Below are positions 61,232 through 64,000 of a stretch of 64,000 nucleotides of DNA, piece after piece (positions within the stretch are counted from its first letter, which is position 1; every line of letters starts with the position of its first letter). Position numbers and translations under genes: made by a program. The DNA is from Mucilaginibacter pankratovii (GTDB taxonomy: Bacteria > Bacteroidota > Bacteroidia > Sphingobacteriales > Sphingobacteriaceae). Location of the stretch: contig NZ_JACWMY010000003.1 in the NCBI RefSeq assembly GCF_014773265.1, forward strand, positions 1-64,000. Direction: 5' to 3'. Below the pieces are notes generated by a model. The model saw only the letters and a list, made by a program, of their open reading frames with translations, was not told the DNA's origin and searched no databases.

Positions 61232-61918
61232 TTACCGGATCTCGTAAACGGTGGAATAAATAGCGCTGAGCTTACCTGCTGTAAAAATATACTGCACAAA
61301 ATTGTAGCGCTTATTGCTTGGGATTGTACCAAAGTACCATTGCGGCGAAGCGCTCATCTGCGGGTCGTATGCTTTAGCTACGTCTTTAAAAAAGATAGAC
61401 ATCCGCTCGAATTTATGAGCATAAGTCCCCTGATTTTTAATGTTAACCAACTTTTGATATACCGCATCCACCGGGTTGCCAACACTCACCTTAGCGCTTG
61501 CATCATTACCGGCGGGCCAGCTATTTAGCTGCACGCCATCATTGGTAAATATGGTATTCACCTTATCATCGGCAAAATTGAGCTGGATGCCGGTGCTGGT
61601 TCCTTTTGTTTCATCCAAATAAACTGATGAGTACAGTGGTATTTTATTTTCCAGGCTCTCGAGGTTGGTGTATACATTATTAACGATCCCCATATGGGTG
61701 ATGCCGCGTTCACTACGCATGGCCTGTACTTTTGCATAGATCTCGGCGCTGGTTTGCCCCATAGCGATACCCCATTGCCCGCCCGTGGTAAGCGTATCGC
61801 TGGATATTAGTTTTGGCGGGATAGGATCCGGACCCGTCGTTTCTTTTATGGAATTTTCTTTTTTACAGGCAGTAACAGCTAAAACGATAAGCAAAAGGAT
61901 AGGCAGGAAACGCTTCAT
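61232..61918 (-). CDS. Lipoprotein, function unknown
   Basis: A 228-residue predicted lipoprotein: MKRFLPILLLIVLAVTACKKE has a clear lipobox with Cys18. The mature part contains TTGGQWGIAMGQTSAEIYAKVQ, a pattern resembling BamE/SmpA-like 'KLxxGMTxxEV' modules that appears again at SVGNPVDAVYQKLVN, so two such copies may be present. No specific family is assigned. Start chosen so that the signal sequence is N-terminal; an ATG 11 codons upstream is unlikely. Confidence 0.65.
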   Translation of the reverse strand: MKRFLPILLLIVLAVTACKKENSIKETTGPDPIPPKLISSDTLTTGGQWGIAMGQTSAEIYAKVQAMRSERGITHMGIVNNVYTNLESLENKIPLYSSVYLDETKGTSTGIQLNFADDKVNTIFTNDGVQLNSWPAGNDASAKVSVGNPVDAVYQKLVNIKNQGTYAHKFERMSIFFKDVAKAYDPQMSASPQWYFGTIPSNKRYNFVQYIFTAGKLSAIYSTVYEIR

Positions 61919-61987
61919 ATAGTTGTATTTAATACAATTACGCAGCAGCAAGGCAAATTGCTACATCGATTTTAAAAGAGTTGCCAA

Positions 61988-64000
61988 CTATTTCGCCCCG
62001 TCGCTCAGGTAGGTTGCCAATGCATTTATCCTCGCCGATACCACGGTGATCTGTTGTTTCGCTTCTTCCCAGTTGCGTTGTTCAATAGCCTCGCGAATGC
62101 CGGGAAGCGTTTTTACGCCGTAACCGGTGTAAAAGCCAGGGGCATAAATGGTATGCTTATACCAGCCTCTGCGCGGCAAGCCTTCGGCGGTTAACAATTG
62201 CTGCTCGGCCTGGTATAGCAGCTTGTTCAGTTTATCATGGTCACCATCTTTAAGTACGGCGGCGCTCCAGTAAGCGGCCAGTTTGTCGGCACTTTTCTTT
62301 AAGGAATCCAACGCGCCGGTAAGTGCTTTAAAATCAATGGCGGGCACGGTATCTTTAGCTAACGGGGCCTTGTATTGCCGGATTGGGTCGGCAGCAAGGT
62401 TATAGTAATTGGCCGCGACGAGCTGGTTATCCATTTTTGTTGTCTCGCGGGTATCATCCGTCAGTTTGCTCAACTCCGTGGCGTATTTGCTGATGGTGGC
62501 CTGCAAGCTTCTGAAATCGAAGGGGAGCACCTCGGCATTGGCCATGCGTAGTACCGAGTGACCGGCGGTTTGGGCAAGCGCTACACCGTAAACAAAATCA
62601 GGATCTTTAAAGCGCCTGTAATCATCAAAAGAATCGTAAATGGAGTGGTATTCGCCGCCGCCATCCTCGCCGCCGAAACCAAGATCGAGCGTGGTGATGC
62701 CCAAATGCTGCAGAAATGACGAGAAATCCGAGCCGGAACCCAGCGCTTCCAGTTTTTGACCCTTGCGCTCCATGATCTCTTTTTTATCGCCGGTGGAAGA
62801 TGCGTTAACCAGCTGCATCGCCTTTTTGCGGTCGAAAACGCTTACTTTGGTTTGCGGGTCTGTTACGCCCTGCGTTACTTCATCTACAAAACTTTCCAGC
62901 GCCTGCGAGCCGCCGGCACCCAAAAAGCCCCGGCCGTTACTATCCGAGTTGATATACACTACCGCTTTTTGCTGGATCTCTTTATCGTGGCCTTCCGCAA
63001 ATTCTGTGGAACCTATCAGCCCCGGCTCTTCGCCATCCCAGGAGCAATAGATAATGCTGCGCTTAGGTTTCCAGCCGGTTTTAAGTAATTCGCCAAGGGC
63101 GCGGGCTTCTTCCAGCATAGCTGCCTGCCCGCTAATAGGGTCGTTGGCGCCGTTTACCCAGGCATCGTGGTGGTTACCGCGCATCACCCACTCATCCGGG
63201 TAGGCCGAGCCTTTAATTTTCGCGACTACGTTATAAGCAGGCACCATATCCCAATTAAACGCCAGTTTTAAATGCACCATGGCCTTACCGCCGCCAATGT
63301 GATAAGTTATAGGCAACGACCCGGCCCATCCATCCGGGGCCACGGGTCCATCCAATGCGGCCAGCAGGGGTTGCGCATCGTGATAGCTGATAGGAAGCAC
63401 CGGTATTTTTAATATGGTAGTAGCATCATCCTTGTTTAAGCGTTTGGCATCTTTGGTAGCGCCCACGCCGGGTGTAAGCGGATCGCCGGGGTAAAGCACC
63501 ATATCCATCACCGAGCCGCGCTGTACGCCGAACTCGTTCTTATAAGCCCCCTTCGGATAAACGTCGCCGGCAGAATAGCCATCGTCGGCTGGGTCCGAAT
63601 AAATGATGCAGCCGATAGCGCCGTGCTCATAAGCCACCTTCGGCTTAATCCCCCGCCACGACCGGCCATACTTGGCTATCACGATCTTTCCTTTTACATC
63701 TATCCCCATCGAGGCCAGCTTAATATAATCATCGGGCAGGCCGTAATTTACAAATACAAGCTGTCCGCTTACGTCGCCATCGGCGCTCCAGGCATTATAG
63801 GTTGGTAGCTGGTTGGCTTGCGCCGATGTACCGTCCTCTGCTAATGCTGGCTCTTTTAACAACGCCGTATAGGCTGTTGGCCCTGTTAGCTCCAATACCC
63901 TTGTTTTTGGTGATGGGAACAGCACGGTGTAGGTTTCGAGATGCGCATCCAGTCCGTAGCTTTTATACATCGCCAAAATTTTATCAGCTACGGCCTTGCT
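61988..64000 (-). CDS. M28 family metallopeptidase, PSMA/glutamate carboxypeptidase II-like (partial)
   Basis: The visible 670 residues are open to the window edge, so the N-terminus is missing. A PA domain (YIKLASMGIDVKGKIVIAKYGRSWRG...AIGCIIYSDP) is inserted before the peptidase domain. Zinc ligands are in RGNHHDAWVNGANDP (His, Asp), DGEEPGLIGS (Glu), the SDSN aspartate and a late His (GEYHSIYDSFDDY). A C-terminal helical dimerisation domain follows. Relatives cleave C-terminal glutamate from peptides or folates. The protein is likely exported. Confidence 0.9.
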   Translation of the reverse strand, partial: SKAVADKILAMYKSYGLDAHLETYTVLFPSPKTRVLELTGPTAYTALLKEPALAEDGTSAQANQLPTYNAWSADGDVSGQLVFVNYGLPDDYIKLASMGIDVKGKIVIAKYGRSWRGIKPKVAYEHGAIGCIIYSDPADDGYSAGDVYPKGAYKNEFGVQRGSVMDMVLYPGDPLTPGVGATKDAKRLNKDDATTILKIPVLPISYHDAQPLLAALDGPVAPDGWAGSLPITYHIGGGKAMVHLKLAFNWDMVPAYNVVAKIKGSAYPDEWVMRGNHHDAWVNGANDPISGQAAMLEEARALGELLKTGWKPKRSIIYCSWDGEEPGLIGSTEFAEGHDKEIQQKAVVYINSDSNGRGFLGAGGSQALESFVDEVTQGVTDPQTKVSVFDRKKAMQLVNASSTGDKKEIMERKGQKLEALGSGSDFSSFLQHLGITTLDLGFGGEDGGGEYHSIYDSFDDYRRFKDPDFVYGVALAQTAGHSVLRMANAEVLPFDFRSLQATISKYATELSKLTDDTRETTKMDNQLVAANYYNLAADPIRQYKAPLAKDTVPAIDFKALTGALDSLKKSADKLAAYWSAAVLKDGDHDKLNKLLYQAEQQLLTAEGLPRRGWYKHTIYAPGFYTGYGVKTLPGIREAIEQRNWEEAKQQITVVSARINALATYLSDGAK

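Overview
This looks like a chromosomal window from a member of the Bacteroidota, most likely a Sphingobacteriaceae genome of the Mucilaginibacter/Pedobacter type. The evidence is a type IX secretion sorting tail, many signal-peptide or lipoprotein glycoside hydrolases and esterases, a NagB with the Bacteroidetes-type C-terminal extension, TAnnTTTG-like -7 promoter boxes, almost no Shine-Dalgarno signals, and the palindromic intergenic repeats usual in this group. I see no rRNA or tRNA gene, CRISPR array, transposase or prophage.

Layout. 1-2052: end of nagB, a NagX-like membrane acetyltransferase and a DUF2059 protein. 2053-5468: a tandem palindromic repeat, a secreted PIG-L deacetylase and another inverted repeat. 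5469-10096: a TetR-controlled TolC/EmrA/EmrB-type efflux operon with a visible operator, closed by a terminator. 10441-11544: an AT-rich lone gene of the putative phage abortive infection (putAbiC) family, the clearest accessory gene. 11630-12832: an AhpC/AhpD peroxide pair on the minus strand. 13018-15566: a WG-repeat lipoprotein overlapping a DUF2306 membrane protein. 15713-19648: a GAPN-like aldehyde dehydrogenase and a secreted sugar-dehydrogenase-like protein. 19837-29082 (minus): a compact pentose phosphate operon, ppgK-tkt-rpiA-tal-HAD-gnd-zwf-pgl, with an operator-like inverted repeat before it and a strong terminator after it. 29550-42834: mostly secreted carbohydrate-active or esterase genes (GH78-like, carboxylesterase, GH3, DUF1080, SGNH), plus a bulb-lectin lipoprotein, a methyltransferase and a transglutaminase-like DUF3857/DUF2569 membrane protein. 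43083-48583: a giant PAS/GAF sensor with a bare phosphoacceptor domain, a CPA1 antiporter and an ACT protein. 48848-52185: an SLC45-type sugar transporter with an amylosucrase-like GH13 enzyme. 52324-64000: a GHL6 hydrolase behind truA, a GNAT, small unknowns, exonuclease III, a serine hydrolase, an acyltransferase, a lipoprotein and an M28 peptidase cut by the window end.

How it fits together. The main theme is sugar breakdown. Secreted hydrolases release sugars, an inner-membrane symporter with an intracellular GH13 handles a disaccharide, and polyphosphate glucokinase plus the oxidative and non-oxidative pentose phosphate enzymes turn glucose into NADPH and pentoses. NADPH also ties this region to the GAPN-like enzyme, and peroxide defence lies nearby. 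No SusC/SusD pair is present, so this is not a classical polysaccharide utilisation locus.

Most of the window is ordinary core genome. The items most worth a second look are the solitary putAbiC gene, a repeat family with GTCAT/ATGAC ends, the GAPN-like enzyme lacking the usual ALDH glutamate, the kinase-like sensor without an ATPase domain, the bulb-lectin lipoprotein and the HAD phosphatase one base from gnd. I did not find anything I would call a clearly new multi-gene system.
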